A stretch of DNA of 64,000 bases. It comes from Stutzerimonas stutzeri. Lineage in GTDB: Bacteria > Pseudomonadota > Gammaproteobacteria > Pseudomonadales > Pseudomonadaceae. Below are positions 1 through 11,463 of this stretch, one piece after another. A program made the position numbers and the translations under genes. The notes beneath the pieces are model-generated. The model saw only the letters and a program-made list of their open reading frames with translations, ran no database searches and had not been told where the DNA came from. Positions within the stretch are counted from its first letter, which is position 1. The number at the start of each line of letters is the position of its first letter. The stretch is from NCBI RefSeq assembly GCF_000952685.1, contig NZ_JYHV01000015.1:186001-250000 (forward strand), written 5' to 3'.

Positions 1-1
1 G

Positions 2-712
2 AACGAAATGACTTGCGCAGTCGAAGAGGTGGCCAGCAATGCCGTGTCCACTTCTGAAGCGTCGCGGGCCTCCAGCGAGTCGGCTCAGCAGGGGCGTAAG
101 CAGCTCGAAGAGGCGATCGCGTCGATTCAGGCGTTGGCGGATGACGTCGTCAGCGCTTCGGCACGCGCCGGCGAACTGGCCGATCAGACCCATAACATCA
201 CCCGAGTACTGGATGTGATCCGTGCCGTTGCCGACCAGACCAATCTGCTGGCGCTGAATGCGGCCATCGAAGCTGCTCGCGCCGGCGATGCCGGGCGTGG
301 TTTCGCTGTCGTGGCGGATGAAGTACGAGCGTTGGCCAAACGTACCGGCGAGTCGACCCGCGAAATCGAATCGATGATTGGTAGCATCCAGCAAGGCACG
401 GGGCGGACGGTTGAAGCGCTGCAACAGGGTGCCGCTCGCGCCCAGGGCACACTCGATAAAGCCGAGGCGGCTGGCGTCGCCCTGGTGCGGATCGCCGAGA
501 CGGTGGCTGGGATCAACGAGCGCAATCTGGTAATTGCCAGTGCGTCGGAGGAGCAGGCGCAGGTCGCCCGTGAGATCGATCGCAACCTGGTCAGCATTCG
601 CGATCTTTCGGTGCAAACATCCGCTGGCGCCCAGCAGACTAGCGTGGCGACTCAGGAGCTCTCGCGCCTGGCGGTGGGCCTGAATGGGCTTGTGCGTCGT
701 TTCCGCATGTAG
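2..712 (+). CDS. Methyl-accepting chemotaxis protein, C-terminal part (truncated by window edge)
   Basis: This is the cytoplasmic signalling half of a chemoreceptor; the N-terminal sensor, membrane segments and HAMP domain lie outside the window. The frame is open from base 2. The highly conserved hairpin tip is present ([18 protein letters not shown] followed by [15 protein letters not shown]), which binds CheA and CheW. The flanking helices show the heptad pattern of the four-helix coiled coil. The protein ends in VRRFRM and lacks the C-terminal NWETF-type tether for CheR/CheB. The ligand cannot be inferred. Confidence 0.93.
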   Translation, partial: NEMTCAVEEVASNAVSTSEASRASSESAQQGRKQLEEAIASIQALADDVVSASARAGELADQTHNITRVLDVIRAVADQTNLLALNAAIEAARAGDAGRGFAVVADEVRALAKRTGESTREIESMIGSIQQGTGRTVEALQQGAARAQGTLDKAEAAGVALVRIAETVAGINERNLVIASASEEQAQVAREIDRNLVSIRDLSVQTSAGAQQTSVATQELSRLAVGLNGLVRRFRM

Positions 713-735
713 CCATTGAGCGGCGTTTGTACTTC

Positions 736-806
736 TGTTGGAGCGAATTGGTCTGCTAGGGCGTTCTCGCGAGGGGCCTGGCTGGCGAGCGAGCTCGCTC
801 CTGCAA
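736..806. repeat. REP-like inverted repeat between convergent genes
   Basis: The arm TGTTGGAGCGA at the left is mirrored by GCTCGCTCCTGCA at the right, and a further GCGAGCGAGCTCGCTC palindrome lies inside. Pseudomonas genomes carry many copies of extragenic palindromes with this GGAGCGAGC / GCTCGCTCC theme. It sits between the converging chemoreceptor and liuD genes, the usual place for such elements. Confidence 0.5.
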
Positions 807-891
807 AGGGCAGCACCGACGTCCCGCAGGCTATCACCGGGGGGCGCCACTGGCAGGTGCTCCCGGATCTGCCAGCCGCCGGTAACGGTCA

Positions 892-2802
892 TCACTCAAG
901 CTCCACCAACGTGGTGCCTTCGCTGATCATCTCGCCTTCGGCACAGTAAACGGCTTTCACCACGCCGGCTTCTGCCGCACGGATGCTGTGCTCCATCTTC
1001 ATCGCTTCAAGCACGATCAGCGTGGCCCCGGCTTCAACGCTTTGCCCGGTCTCGACCAGGACGCGCACGATGCTGCCATTCATAGGGGCCGTCAGGCCGC
1101 CGTGGTGCTGATGGCTGGCTTCGGCTTCGGCGATGGGGTCGAATGCGGTTACCGCGTGCAGCTCGCCGTCCCACTCCAGGTAGAGCGTGTGGCCTTGGCG
1201 AATTGCCTTCGGCTTGCGTACCCCGCCAGCTGCAGGTTCGCGCTGAATGGCCGGTTCATCCACCCGCACCAGGCGGTTTTCACCGTTACACGTCAGGTGC
1301 ACGCCAATCCGCGCCGGCATCCCGAAGCGCAGACCGGCGCGATTCGACCAGGGCGAGTGGACGTCATCACTGCGTACCTTGGCCGGTTCGGTTTCGATGT
1401 ATAGCTCAGCGGCCAACTGCCAGAACGCATCCGCCAGTTCGCCTGGCTGGCGCATCAGTTCGGCTTCGTGCCGGGGAATGAAGCCGGTATCCAGTTCCGC
1501 CGCCGCGAAGGCAGGATGCCCAACCACCCGCCGCAAGAACGCCAGGTTAGTGCGCACACCGCCAACACAGGTTTCGCCGAGCATGGCCAGCAGCCGCAGA
1601 CGCGCCTCTTCGCGGTTTTCGCCCCAGGCGATCAGCTTGCCAAGCATGGGGTCGTAGAACGGCGAAACCGTATCGCCTTCAGCCACGCCGCTGTCGACCC
1701 GACGACCCGGCCCCTCAGTGGATTCGCGATACAGGTCGAGGGTACCGGTGGCCGGCAAGAAGTCATTGTCAGGATCTTCGGCATACAGTCGCACCTCGAT
1801 GGCGTGGCCGTTAAGCGGTACCTGATCCTGGCTGATCGGCAGGGGTTCACCGCGGGCGACGCGGATTTGCCAGGCGACCAGATCGAGACCGGTGATGGCT
1901 TCGGTGACTGGATGCTCGACCTGCAGGCGGGTGTTCATCTCCATGAAGAAGAACTCCCCGCGCGCATCGAGCAGAAACTCCACGGTGCCAGCACCGACAT
2001 AACCGATGGCCTGCGCCGCCTTGACCGCCGCTTCGCCCATGGCTCGGCGCAATTCGGGGGAGAGGCCTGGCGCTGGTGCTTCTTCGACGACCTTCTGATG
2101 GCGCCGCTGGATCGAGCAGTCGCGTTCGTTGAGGTACAGGCAGTTGCCGTGCTGGTCGGCGAACACCTGAATCTCCACATGGCGTGGTTTGAGCACGTAT
2201 TTTTCCACCAGCATCCGCGAATCGCCGAACGAGGATTGCGCCTCACGCTGGGCCGATTGCAGTGCTTCGGCGAGATCCACTTCGCGCTCCACGACCTTCA
2301 TCCCTTTGCCGCCACCGCCGGCGGTGGCCTTGAGCAGCACCGGGTAGCCGATCTTCTCGGCGGCAGCGCGGAAGGTTTCCACATCCTGGGCTTCACCGTG
2401 GTAGCCCGGTACCAGCGGAACACCGGCCTTTTCCATCAGCGCCTTGGCGGCTGACTTGCTACCCATGGCGTCGATGGCCGAGGCGGGCGGGCCGAGGAAA
2501 ATCAGCCCGGCGCCTTCGATGGCACGGGCGAAATCAGCATTCTCGGACAGAAAGCCGTAGCCCGGGTGGATCGCCTGGGCGCCGCTGGCTTTGGCTGCGG
2601 CGATCAGCTTGTCGATCATCAGATAGCTTTCGGCGGGCTTGGCACCACCGAGCTCGACGCGGATGTCGGCTTCGCGCGCATGGCGTGCGTCACGGTCGAT
2701 GGCGCTATGCACGGCGACGGTGGTCAGGCCCATGGCCTTGGCGGTGCGCATCACGCGGCAGGCGATTTCGCCGCGGTTGGCCACCAGAAGGGTGGTTATC
2801 AT
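892..2802 (-). CDS. liuD: Methylcrotonyl-CoA carboxylase, biotin carboxylase/carrier (alpha) subunit
   Basis: Carries out ATP-dependent carboxylation of biotin for the conversion of 3-methylcrotonyl-CoA to 3-methylglutaconyl-CoA in leucine breakdown. Domains in order: biotin carboxylase N-domain (VANRGEIACRVMRT at the start), ATP-grasp with the glycine loop GGGGKGM and the EMNTRLQVEHPVTE motif, biotin carboxylase C-domain, then a linker and a C-terminal biotinyl domain. The biotin-accepting lysine is Lys602 in AMKM. The chosen ATG at 2802 gives 636 aa; an upstream TTG is in frame but adds only seven residues. The ATG overlaps the liuC stop by 4 bp, showing translational coupling. Last gene of liuABCD; liuE (HMG-CoA lyase) does not follow here. 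Confidence 0.95.
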   Translation of the reverse strand: MITTLLVANRGEIACRVMRTAKAMGLTTVAVHSAIDRDARHAREADIRVELGGAKPAESYLMIDKLIAAAKASGAQAIHPGYGFLSENADFARAIEGAGLIFLGPPASAIDAMGSKSAAKALMEKAGVPLVPGYHGEAQDVETFRAAAEKIGYPVLLKATAGGGGKGMKVVEREVDLAEALQSAQREAQSSFGDSRMLVEKYVLKPRHVEIQVFADQHGNCLYLNERDCSIQRRHQKVVEEAPAPGLSPELRRAMGEAAVKAAQAIGYVGAGTVEFLLDARGEFFFMEMNTRLQVEHPVTEAITGLDLVAWQIRVARGEPLPISQDQVPLNGHAIEVRLYAEDPDNDFLPATGTLDLYRESTEGPGRRVDSGVAEGDTVSPFYDPMLGKLIAWGENREEARLRLLAMLGETCVGGVRTNLAFLRRVVGHPAFAAAELDTGFIPRHEAELMRQPGELADAFWQLAAELYIETEPAKVRSDDVHSPWSNRAGLRFGMPARIGVHLTCNGENRLVRVDEPAIQREPAAGGVRKPKAIRQGHTLYLEWDGELHAVTAFDPIAEAEASHQHHGGLTAPMNGSIVRVLVETGQSVEAGATLIVLEAMKMEHSIRAAEAGVVKAVYCAEGEMISEGTTLVELE

Positions 2803-3602
2803 TGTTGTGGCTCCTGCATCCAATTCGGTTTGCGCTTCTCCAGAAAGGCATTCAAGCCTTCTTGCCCCTCAGGGCTGACGCGGATACGGGCGATGCTGTT
2901 TTCGGTATAGCGGCGAAGCGCCGGGTTGAGCGATCCGCTGCTGGCTTCGCGCATCAGATCCTTGCTGGCGCGCATGGCCTGCGGGCTGTTCAGCAGGAGC
3001 GTATCGATCCAGCCGCAGAGGTTGTCGTCCAGCGCTTCAGCGGCATAGGTTTCCGACAGCAGGCCAAGATCGCGAGCGCGTTCGCCGCTGAAGCGTTCGC
3101 CGGTCATCGAATAGCGGCGCGCGGCCCGTTCGCCGATGGCCTTGGCCACGAAGGGGCTGATCACCGCTGGCGCGAGGCCGATGCGCACTTCCGAGAGCGA
3201 CAGTTGTGCGTCCTGCGCGCCAATGGCCATGTCGCAGCAGGCGATCAGCCCGACTGCGCCTCCAAAGGCCGCGCCTTGCACGACCGCAAGCGTCGGCAGC
3301 TTCAAGTGGTAAAGGCTGTACATCATTTCAGCCAGTTCACGGGCATCGGTGAGGTTGGCATCGAAGTCCAGCTTCGCCGATTGCTGCATCCAGGCGAGAT
3401 CGGCTCCTGCGCAGAAGTGCTTGCCACGGCCACGCAGCAGCAGGAAGCGCAGGCTCTTGTCCGATTGCACCTGATCGATGGCGAGCACCAGTTCACGGAT
3501 CATCTCGGCGTTGAAGGCGTTGTTTTTTTCCGGTCGATTGAGCCAGAGCGTGGCGAAGCCGCGCGGATCCATTTCCAGTTGTACGGTGGTGAAATCGGTC
3601 AT
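2799..3602 (-). CDS. liuC: 3-methylglutaconyl-CoA hydratase (crotonase family)
   Basis: Member of the enoyl-CoA hydratase/isomerase family. The operon position assigns it to hydration of 3-methylglutaconyl-CoA to HMG-CoA in the leucine pathway. Oxyanion-hole segments are visible: CAGADLAWMQ and GAAFGGAVGLIACCD. The 267 aa length is normal. It lies 38 bp behind liuB and overlaps liuD by 4 bp. Crotonase sequence alone does not fix substrate; the assignment rests on the liuA-B-C-D order. Confidence 0.92.
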   Translation of the reverse strand: MTDFTTVQLEMDPRGFATLWLNRPEKNNAFNAEMIRELVLAIDQVQSDKSLRFLLLRGRGKHFCAGADLAWMQQSAKLDFDANLTDARELAEMMYSLYHLKLPTLAVVQGAAFGGAVGLIACCDMAIGAQDAQLSLSEVRIGLAPAVISPFVAKAIGERAARRYSMTGERFSGERARDLGLLSETYAAEALDDNLCGWIDTLLLNSPQAMRASKDLMREASSGSLNPALRRYTENSIARIRVSPEGQEGLNAFLEKRKPNWMQEPQQ

Positions 3603-3640
3603 GACGGCAAATCCTCAATCACTGGGGGCGTGAGCGCCGC

Positions 3641-5248
3641 TCACATCCGGAATACGCCAAAGCGGGTCGGCTCGATCGGCGCGTTGAGACTGGCCGAGAG
3701 TGCCAGGCCCAACAGATCGCGTGTCTGCGCCGGGTCAATAACCCCGTCGTCCCATAGCCGGGCGCTGGAATAGTAGGGGTGTCCCTGGCGTTCGTACTGT
3801 TCGAGAATCGGCTGCTTGAGGTGGGCTTCGTCCTGCTCGGAAAACTCCTGTCCGCTGCGTTCAGCCTGCTCACGCTTGACCTGTACCAGTACGCCTGCAG
3901 CCTGTTCGCCACCCATCACGCCGATGCGCGCGTTGGGCCACATCCACAGGAAGCGCGGATCATAGGCGCGTCCGCACATGCCGTAATTGCCGGCGCCGAA
4001 GCTGCCGCCGATGACCACGGTGAATTTCGGCACCTGAGCGCAGGCCACCGCGGTGACCAGCTTGGCGCCGTGCTTGGCGATGCCGCCGGTCTCGTACTTC
4101 TGCCCGACCATGAAGCCTGTGATGTTCTGCAGGAACAGCAGCGGGATGCCGCGTTGACAGGCCAGCTCAATGAAGTGCGCACCTTTCTGCGCCGCTTCGG
4201 CAAAGAGGATGCCGTTGTTCGCCAGGATAGCGATGGGGTAGCCGTGTAGCGTGGCGAAGCCGCAAACCAAAGTGGTGCCGAACAGGGCCTTGAATTCATC
4301 GAACTCGCTGCCATCGACCAGCCGTGCGATCACCTCGCGCACGTCATAAGGCTGCTTGGCCTGGGCCGGGATCACCCCGTACAGCTCGTCGGCGGCGTAC
4401 AGCGGCGCGCGTGGTTCGCGACTCTGTAGCTGGCCGAGCTTGCGCCAGTTGAGGTTGGCCACGCAGCGACGGGCGATAGCCAGTGCATGCTCGTCATTCT
4501 CGGCGTAATGGTCGGCCACACCGGACGTCTTGCAGTGCACGTCGGCGCCGCCCAGGTCTTCAGCGGTGACCACTTCGCCGGTGGCGGCTTTCACGAGGGG
4601 CGGGCCAGCGAGAAAGATCGTCGCCTGGTTGCGCACCATGACGGTTTCATCGGCCATCGCCGGCACGTACGCGCCGCCGGCAGTGCAGGAGCCCATCACC
4701 ACGGCAAGCTGCGGAATGCCCATCGAGCTCATGTTGGCCTGGTTGAAGAAAATGCGGCCGAAGTGCTCGCGGTCCGGGAAAACCTCGTCCTGACGCGGCA
4801 GGTTGGCACCGCCCGAGTCCACCAGGTAGATGCAAGGCAAGCGGTTCTGTTGAGCGATGGCCTGGGCGCGCAGGTGTTTCTTCACGGTCAATGGGTAGTA
4901 GCTGCCGCCTTTTACCGTGGCGTCGTTGGCGATGACCATGCATTCGACGCCTTCGACGCGCCCGATGCCGGCGACCACGCCAGCGGCGGCAACGTCCTCG
5001 CCGTAAACCTCGTAAGCCGCCAGCGGCGCGACTTCGAGAAACGCCGAACCGGGGTCGAGGAGGGCATTGATGCGGTCGCGTACCAGCAACTTGCCGCGGG
5101 CGATGTGACGCTGCTGGGCCTTCTCGCCACCGCCTTCACTGACACGGCCGAGCAGGGTGCGGAGGCTTTCCACCTGCTCGAGCATAGCGTCGCGATTGGC
5201 GGCGAATTCGGGGGAGCGGGTGTTGATCTGGGTATTCAGGATAGCCAT
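3641..5248 (-). CDS. liuB: Methylcrotonyl-CoA carboxylase, carboxyltransferase (beta) subunit
   Basis: Transfers the carboxyl group from carboxybiotin on LiuD to 3-methylcrotonyl-CoA. Two tandem crotonase-like carboxyltransferase lobes fill 535 aa. Motifs seen include [16 protein letters not shown] in the N-lobe and [17 protein letters not shown] and [17 protein letters not shown] in the C-lobe. The ATG at 5248 is preferred over an in-frame GTG at 5257 because GGAG lies 8 nt before it. It is 79 bp downstream of liuA; that gap holds a hairpin repeat. Confidence 0.95.
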   Translation of the reverse strand: MAILNTQINTRSPEFAANRDAMLEQVESLRTLLGRVSEGGGEKAQQRHIARGKLLVRDRINALLDPGSAFLEVAPLAAYEVYGEDVAAAGVVAGIGRVEGVECMVIANDATVKGGSYYPLTVKKHLRAQAIAQQNRLPCIYLVDSGGANLPRQDEVFPDREHFGRIFFNQANMSSMGIPQLAVVMGSCTAGGAYVPAMADETVMVRNQATIFLAGPPLVKAATGEVVTAEDLGGADVHCKTSGVADHYAENDEHALAIARRCVANLNWRKLGQLQSREPRAPLYAADELYGVIPAQAKQPYDVREVIARLVDGSEFDEFKALFGTTLVCGFATLHGYPIAILANNGILFAEAAQKGAHFIELACQRGIPLLFLQNITGFMVGQKYETGGIAKHGAKLVTAVACAQVPKFTVVIGGSFGAGNYGMCGRAYDPRFLWMWPNARIGVMGGEQAAGVLVQVKREQAERSGQEFSEQDEAHLKQPILEQYERQGHPYYSSARLWDDGVIDPAQTRDLLGLALSASLNAPIEPTRFGVFRM

Positions 5249-5281
5249 GCGGCTCACTCCGAATTGAATATCTTGCGTAGC

Positions 5282-5312
5282 GTGGGCTGAGCGACGTTCC
5301 GCTTCAGCCCAC
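5282..5312. repeat. GTGGGCTGA / TCAGCCCAC hairpin inside the liuA-liuB gap
   Basis: Nine-base perfect arms GTGGGCTGA (5282-5290) and TCAGCCCAC (5304-5312) flank a 13-nt loop. The same motif recurs at 21963-22023 and 34709-34740, so it looks like an interspersed repeat family of this genome. There is no T-tract, so it is not a typical intrinsic terminator. Within the operon it could modulate the liuA to liuB transcript ratio. Confidence 0.6.
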
Positions 5313-5327
5313 CGTTATTCGGCGAAC

Positions 5328-6491
5328 TTATTTGGTTTCGTTGTACAGCTCGCGGCCGATCAGCATCCGGCGAATCTCACTGGTACCGGCGCCGATTTCG
5401 TAGAGTTTGGCGTCGCGCAGCAGTCGGCCAGTGGGAAATTCGTTGATGTAGCCGTTGCCGCCGAGGATCTGGATGGCCTGCAAGGCCATTTGCGTTGCCG
5501 CTTCGGCGGTGTAGAGGATCACTCCAGCGGCATCCTTGCGGGTGGTTTCACCGCGGTCGCAGGCCTGCGCCACGGTGTAGAGATAGGCGCGGCTGGCATT
5601 GAGCTGGGTGTACATGTCGGCTACCTTGCCCTGGATGAACTGAAATTCGCCGATGCTCTGGCCGAATTGCTTGCGGTCGTGGATATAGGGCACGACCACA
5701 TCAAGGCAGGCCTGCATGATTCCGACCGGGCCGCCGGCCAGTACCACGCGTTCGTAGTCCAGCCCACTCATCAGTACCTTCACGCCGCCGTTCTCGACGC
5801 CCAGCACGTTCTCTTCCGGCACCTCGACGTCATCGAAGAACAGCTCGCAGGTGTTGGAGCCGCGCATGCCGAGCTTGTCGAACTTGTTCCCACGCGAGAA
5901 TCCCTTCCAGTCACGCTCGACGATGAACGCAGTGATGCCGTGGGCGCCTCTGTCCAGGTCGGTCTTGGCATAGATCACGTAGGTGTTGGCGTCCGGGCCG
6001 TTGGTGATCCAGGTCTTGCTGCCATTGAGCACGAAGCGATCGCCCTTGCGGTCTGCACGCAGCTTCATCGAGACCACGTCGGAGCCGGCATTCGGCTCGC
6101 TCATCGCCAGGGCGCCGACGTGTTCGCCTGAAACGAGCTTGGGCAGGTACTTGGCCTTCTGCTCGGGTGTGCCGTTGCGGTTGATCTGGTTGACGCAGAG
6201 GTTCGAATGCGCACCGTACGAGAGTCCAACCGAAGCCGAGCCGCGGCTGATCTCCTCGATGGCAATGACGTGCGCCAGATAACCCATGCCAGCGCCGCCG
6301 AATTCCTCGTCTATGGTGATACCGAGCAGACCCATGTCGCCGAACTTGCGCCACATGTCACTGGGGAAGAGGTTGTCACGGTCGATGGCTTCGGCGCGGG
6401 GCGCCAGCTCGTCAGCCACGAAACCGCGCACCTGGTCGCGGAGCATGTCGACGGTTTCACCGAGGGCGAAGTTGAGGCCGGAGTAGTTCAT
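5328..6491 (-). CDS. liuA: Isovaleryl-CoA dehydrogenase
   Basis: FAD flavoenzyme that oxidises isovaleryl-CoA to 3-methylcrotonyl-CoA, the first committed step of the leucine acyl-CoA branch; electrons go to ETF. It is 387 aa with the acyl-CoA dehydrogenase N, middle and C domains. The catalytic glutamate is in GLDYERVVL, the position specific to isovaleryl-CoA dehydrogenases, while the usual catalytic YEGT is replaced by [12 protein letters not shown]. This separates it from the two short-chain paralogues elsewhere in the window. It is first in liuABCD and divergent from an acyl-CoA synthetase gene. Confidence 0.95.
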   Translation of the reverse strand: MNYSGLNFALGETVDMLRDQVRGFVADELAPRAEAIDRDNLFPSDMWRKFGDMGLLGITIDEEFGGAGMGYLAHVIAIEEISRGSASVGLSYGAHSNLCVNQINRNGTPEQKAKYLPKLVSGEHVGALAMSEPNAGSDVVSMKLRADRKGDRFVLNGSKTWITNGPDANTYVIYAKTDLDRGAHGITAFIVERDWKGFSRGNKFDKLGMRGSNTCELFFDDVEVPEENVLGVENGGVKVLMSGLDYERVVLAGGPVGIMQACLDVVVPYIHDRKQFGQSIGEFQFIQGKVADMYTQLNASRAYLYTVAQACDRGETTRKDAAGVILYTAEAATQMALQAIQILGGNGYINEFPTGRLLRDAKLYEIGAGTSEIRRMLIGRELYNETK

Positions 6492-6638
6492 GTGCCACCT
6501 GTTCTGTTTTGTAGTTGTTCTGATTCGACTGCCGGACGTCGCGAAACGTTGATAACGCCTGTCGTCCGGCCTGTTCGCTCACCACGCTCCAACAGCGACT
6601 TTAGATGTAGGGTGCGGTGGGTTGTCACGCTGTTACCT

Positions 6639-6652
6639 TTACGTTAACGTAA
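6639..6652. promoter_or_regulatory. Palindromic operator in the liuA / acyl-CoA synthetase divergent region (LiuR-like)
   Basis: A perfect 14-bp palindrome, TTACGTTAACGTAA, lies between the divergent starts at 6491 and 6735. The right half and its flank (ACCTTTACGT) recur on the opposite strand at 10618-10635, before the ABC importer. MerR-family LiuR regulators of leucine catabolism are known to bind palindromes of ACGT-NN-ACGT type in gammaproteobacteria; I assign it by resemblance and position. No LiuR gene is present in this window. Confidence 0.6.
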
Positions 6653-6734
6653 TCAAACGCCGGGATAACTGTCAACTCATCGATATCCCCGGACGGCAAG
6701 GCCTCATAACAAACATAAGACTGAGGAGTCCGAC

Positions 6735-8411
<1,677 letters not shown>

Positions 8412-8481
8412 CCAAGCAGCGGCGTGCCGGTCAGCAGCACCGGCCGCTCGCATTGTCGATCGCAACGATACGGAGCGCCAC

Positions 8482-9075
8482 ATGACTCAATCGATCAGTC
8501 GTTTCCCGCTCGTCGAGGATCTCGCCGCGCTGCCTGCGGATGTACGCGAGCGTATTCTCGCCGTGCAGGAGAAGGCAGGCTTCGTTCCTAACGTTTTCCT
8601 GATGCTGGCTCATCGGCCTGCTGAATTTCGCGCGTTCTTCGCGTACCACGATGCGCTGATGGAGCGCGAGTCCACCAGCCTGACCAAGGCCGAGAAAGAG
8701 ATGATCGTGGTCGCGGTGAGCGCCGATCATGGCTGTCTGTATTGCGTGGTGGCCCATGGCGCGATCCTGCGCATCCTGGCCAAGGATCCTCTGATCGCCG
8801 ATCAGGTCGCCGTCAACTATCGCACCGCGCCGATCAGCCAACGCCAGCGGGGCATGCTCGATTTCGCCCTGCACCTGGCTGCCAAGCGTGGCGTATTGGA
8901 TGACGCTTGGCAGACACGACTGGAGAGTCTGGGCTTCACGCTGGACGACATCTGGGACATCGGCGCGATTGCCGCGCTGTTCGGTCTATCCAATCGTCTG
9001 GTGTCGATGGCGCGCACACCGCCCAACGACGAATTCTATTTGCTGGGCCGCGTGCCCAAGCCTGCCGCGAGCTGA
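8482..9075 (+). CDS. AhpD-like peroxidase-related protein (carboxymuconolactone decarboxylase family)
   Basis: A 197-aa all-helical protein of the uncharacterised peroxidase-related (AhpD/CMD) family. The redox CxxC is visible in HGCLYCVVAHGAI, with the conserved His three residues after it. Such proteins act as peroxidase or disulfide relay partners, but the physiological role of this subgroup is unknown. The ATG at 8482 has GGAG just upstream and removes a 27-residue non-conserved extension. It lies 70 bp after the acyl-CoA synthetase and is probably co-transcribed. Confidence 0.85.
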   Translation: MTQSISRFPLVEDLAALPADVRERILAVQEKAGFVPNVFLMLAHRPAEFRAFFAYHDALMERESTSLTKAEKEMIVVAVSADHGCLYCVVAHGAILRILAKDPLIADQVAVNYRTAPISQRQRGMLDFALHLAAKRGVLDDAWQTRLESLGFTLDDIWDIGAIAALFGLSNRLVSMARTPPNDEFYLLGRVPKPAAS

Positions 9076-9178
9076 GCGACAGCCCTGGATTTGCCGCATA
9101 TGCGGTAGATACGAGCCCCGGCTGGAGCAGGTCGGGCTCACAGCTGCATCAACCAAGACAATAACAAGAGAGATGACT

Positions 9179-10444
9179 ATGCAACTGAAACCCCTGAGCC
9201 GTTTTTTCATCCTAAGCAGCCTGACGGCATCCGCCCTGGGCGCCTCGACGATGGCTTCAGCCGCGTTTTTCGACGACAGCAAGGCGGCCGTCGAGCTTCG
9301 CAACTTCTATATGAACCGTGATTTCCGCGAAAGCGGTGCGAGCCAGTCCAAGGCCGACGAATGGGCTCAGGGCTTCATCATGAAAATCGAATCAGGCTAC
9401 ACGGACGGGCCGGTCGGCTTCGGCCTCGACGCCATCGGCCTGTTGGGCGTCAAGCTCGACTCCAGCCCTGATCGTTCCGGCACCGGCATTCTGCAGCGCG
9501 ACCTGGAGACCAAGCGCGCCCAGGATGACTACGGCACCGCGGGGCTGACCGCCAAGGCGAAACTATCAAACACCACGCTGCACGTTGGCACCCTGCAGCC
9601 GATCATTCCGGTGCTGATGCGCAACGACAGCCGCCTGCTCCCCAACGTCTACCGCGGTGCCTGGCTGCAGAGCAAAGAAGTCCAAGGGCTGACCCTGGAT
9701 GCGGGGCGGCTCGATCGCACCAGTTATCGCGACTCGTCCGATTACGAGGAGATGGCAGTATTCAATGGCGGCGCACGGAATATCCAGCTGGGTAGCACCA
9801 AGACCAGCGACGAGTTCCTGTTTGCTGGGGGCAAATATCAGTTCAGCCCCGAACTGACCGGCAGCTACTACTACGGCGGACTGGACGGCATCTACGACCA
9901 GCACAACATGCAGTTGGTCCATATCATGCCGCTGGGTGAGAACCAGAGCTTCAAAACCGATCTGCGCTACGTGCGCTCCACCGACGACGGCGGCAGCAAC
10001 GTCGACAACAACGCGTTCGGCGCGCTGTTCACCTACCGGCTCGGCGGCCATGGCTTTACCGGTGGCTATCAGAAGATGAGCGGCGACACCGGCTTTGCAT
10101 ATGTCAGCGGTGGCGACAACATGCTGATCAACCTTTTGCAGATCAATGACTTCGGTAACGAAGATGAGAAATCATGGCAGGTTCGCTACGACTATGACTT
10201 CGCTGCCGTGGGCGTGCCAGGGTTGAGCCTGATGACTCGTTACGTGTCCGGTGACAACGTCAACCTGGCCGCCGGTGGGGAAGGCGAGGAGTGGGAGCGT
10301 GACACCGATATCGCCTACGTGGTGCAGAGTGGACCGCTGAAGAACTTTGGCATGAAAGTGCGCAACGCGACCGTGCGCAGCAACTTCGGCTCCGACCTGA
10401 ACGAAACCCGTCTGATCCTCAGCTACACCCTGGCGCTCTGGTAA
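9179..10444 (+). CDS. OprD-family outer membrane porin
   Basis: Predicted substrate-selective outer membrane beta-barrel of the OprD/OccD-OccK family (421 aa). A signal peptide is visible (basic start, hydrophobic stretch, cleavage near ASA before AFFDDSKA). The mature start continues with VELRNFYMNRDFRE, typical of the family. Alternating beta-strand patterns continue to the terminal aromatic-containing ALW. The ATG at 9179 is chosen over the one at 9173 because GAGAG is correctly spaced (6 nt). OprD porins take up small carboxylates or basic amino acids. The neighbours (CoA ligase, ABC importer) favour a carboxylate. Confidence 0.9.
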   Translation: MQLKPLSRFFILSSLTASALGASTMASAAFFDDSKAAVELRNFYMNRDFRESGASQSKADEWAQGFIMKIESGYTDGPVGFGLDAIGLLGVKLDSSPDRSGTGILQRDLETKRAQDDYGTAGLTAKAKLSNTTLHVGTLQPIIPVLMRNDSRLLPNVYRGAWLQSKEVQGLTLDAGRLDRTSYRDSSDYEEMAVFNGGARNIQLGSTKTSDEFLFAGGKYQFSPELTGSYYYGGLDGIYDQHNMQLVHIMPLGENQSFKTDLRYVRSTDDGGSNVDNNAFGALFTYRLGGHGFTGGYQKMSGDTGFAYVSGGDNMLINLLQINDFGNEDEKSWQVRYDYDFAAVGVPGLSLMTRYVSGDNVNLAAGGEGEEWERDTDIAYVVQSGPLKNFGMKVRNATVRSNFGSDLNETRLILSYTLALW

Positions 10445-10485
10445 CCGGAGAGCGCAACACCGCAACCCCTCCTCGTTGATCTTTG

Positions 10486-10510
10486 CCGGGCCGTTGTGGC
10501 CCGGTTTTTT
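10486..10510 (+). terminator. Intrinsic terminator after the porin gene
   Basis: A perfect 7-bp GC stem (CCGGGCC / GGCCCGG) with a 5-nt loop is followed by six T. It ends the acyl-CoA synthetase / AhpD / porin transcript and separates it from the ABC importer operon. Confidence 0.9.
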
Positions 10511-10617
10511 AGGCTACCTTCAATGAGGAATTCCGTTCGGGCGGCCTCGAATCATTGACTCCAGAAGTCAATCGGCCGTTTGAAATTGCAGCTTGCCTCG
10601 AGTCGTAAGCGGTTGTT

Positions 10618-10635
10618 ATCGTTTACGTAAAGGTC
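10618..10635. promoter_or_regulatory. Second LiuR-like operator, before the ABC importer
   Basis: On the minus strand the sequence reads ACCTTTACGTAAACGAT, matching 13 of the first 14 bases of the ACCTTTACGTTAACG element upstream of liuA. On the plus strand the core is TTTACGTAAA (10622-10631). It lies about 55 bp before the livG-type start. The shared motif suggests that the importer and the leucine genes answer to one regulator. Confidence 0.5.
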
Positions 10636-10689
10636 ACGCAGCGACCTGCGCCATAACCAACAACAATAATCAAGGTTAGAGGGCATCCA

Positions 10690-11463
10690 ATGGAACCAGA
10701 GTTCGTGCTGGAAACGCGCGGCCTGACCAAGGAATTTCGCGGCTTCACCGCAGTGGATTCCGTTGATCTGCGCGTACAGAAGGGACACATCCATGCACTG
10801 ATCGGCCCCAACGGCGCCGGTAAGACCACGGTATTCAACCTCCTCACCAAATTTCTCACGCCCACTCGCGGCGACATTCTCTACCGCGGCAAAGCGATCA
10901 CCTCGATGAAAGCCAACGAGATTGCCAGGCTGGGCCTCGTGCGCTCATTTCAGATATCGGCGGTGTTCGGTCACATGACCGTGCTGGAGAACGTCCGTGT
11001 CGCGCTGCAGCAAAAGCTGGGCAATTCCTATCATTTCTGGAAATCCGAACGGATTCTGCGTGAACTGGACGACCGTGCTATGCAGCTGTTGGCGGACGTG
11101 GATCTGGAAACCTTTGCCCAGACGCTCGCCATCGAACTGCCTTACGGCCGCAAGCGGGCGCTCGAACTTGCAACCACGCTGGCGCTGGATCCGGTTGTGC
11201 TGCTACTCGACGAACCCACCCAGGGTATGGGGGGCGAAGACGTCGACATGGTCGTGGCGCTGGTACGGCGAGCCGCAGTGAATCGCACGGTGCTGATGGT
11301 CGAGCACAACCTCAGCGTGGTGAGTCGGCTTTGCGACCGCATCATGGTGCTGGCGCGCGGCGCGGTGCTGGCCGAGGGGGACTATGACACCGTCTCGGCC
11401 AATCCCCAGGTGCGCGAGGCCTACATGGGCAGCGAAGCCGCCGCAGAAGAGGTGCACCCATGA
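10690..11463 (+). CDS. ABC importer ATP-binding protein, LivG type
   Basis: One of two ATPases of a branched-chain amino acid (HAAT) family importer (257 aa). Walker A is GPNGAGKTT and the Walker B region LLLDEPTQGMGG. The signature region reads LPYGRKRALELA, the degenerate form normal for LivG. The H-loop is in VEHNLS. First gene of a five-gene operon (two ATPases, binding protein, two permeases); it overlaps the next gene by 4 bp (ATGA). Family members also carry ureas, amides and aromatic or aliphatic acids, so the substrate is open. Confidence 0.9.
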   Translation: MEPEFVLETRGLTKEFRGFTAVDSVDLRVQKGHIHALIGPNGAGKTTVFNLLTKFLTPTRGDILYRGKAITSMKANEIARLGLVRSFQISAVFGHMTVLENVRVALQQKLGNSYHFWKSERILRELDDRAMQLLADVDLETFAQTLAIELPYGRKRALELATTLALDPVVLLLDEPTQGMGGEDVDMVVALVRRAAVNRTVLMVEHNLSVVSRLCDRIMVLARGAVLAEGDYDTVSANPQVREAYMGSEAAAEEVHP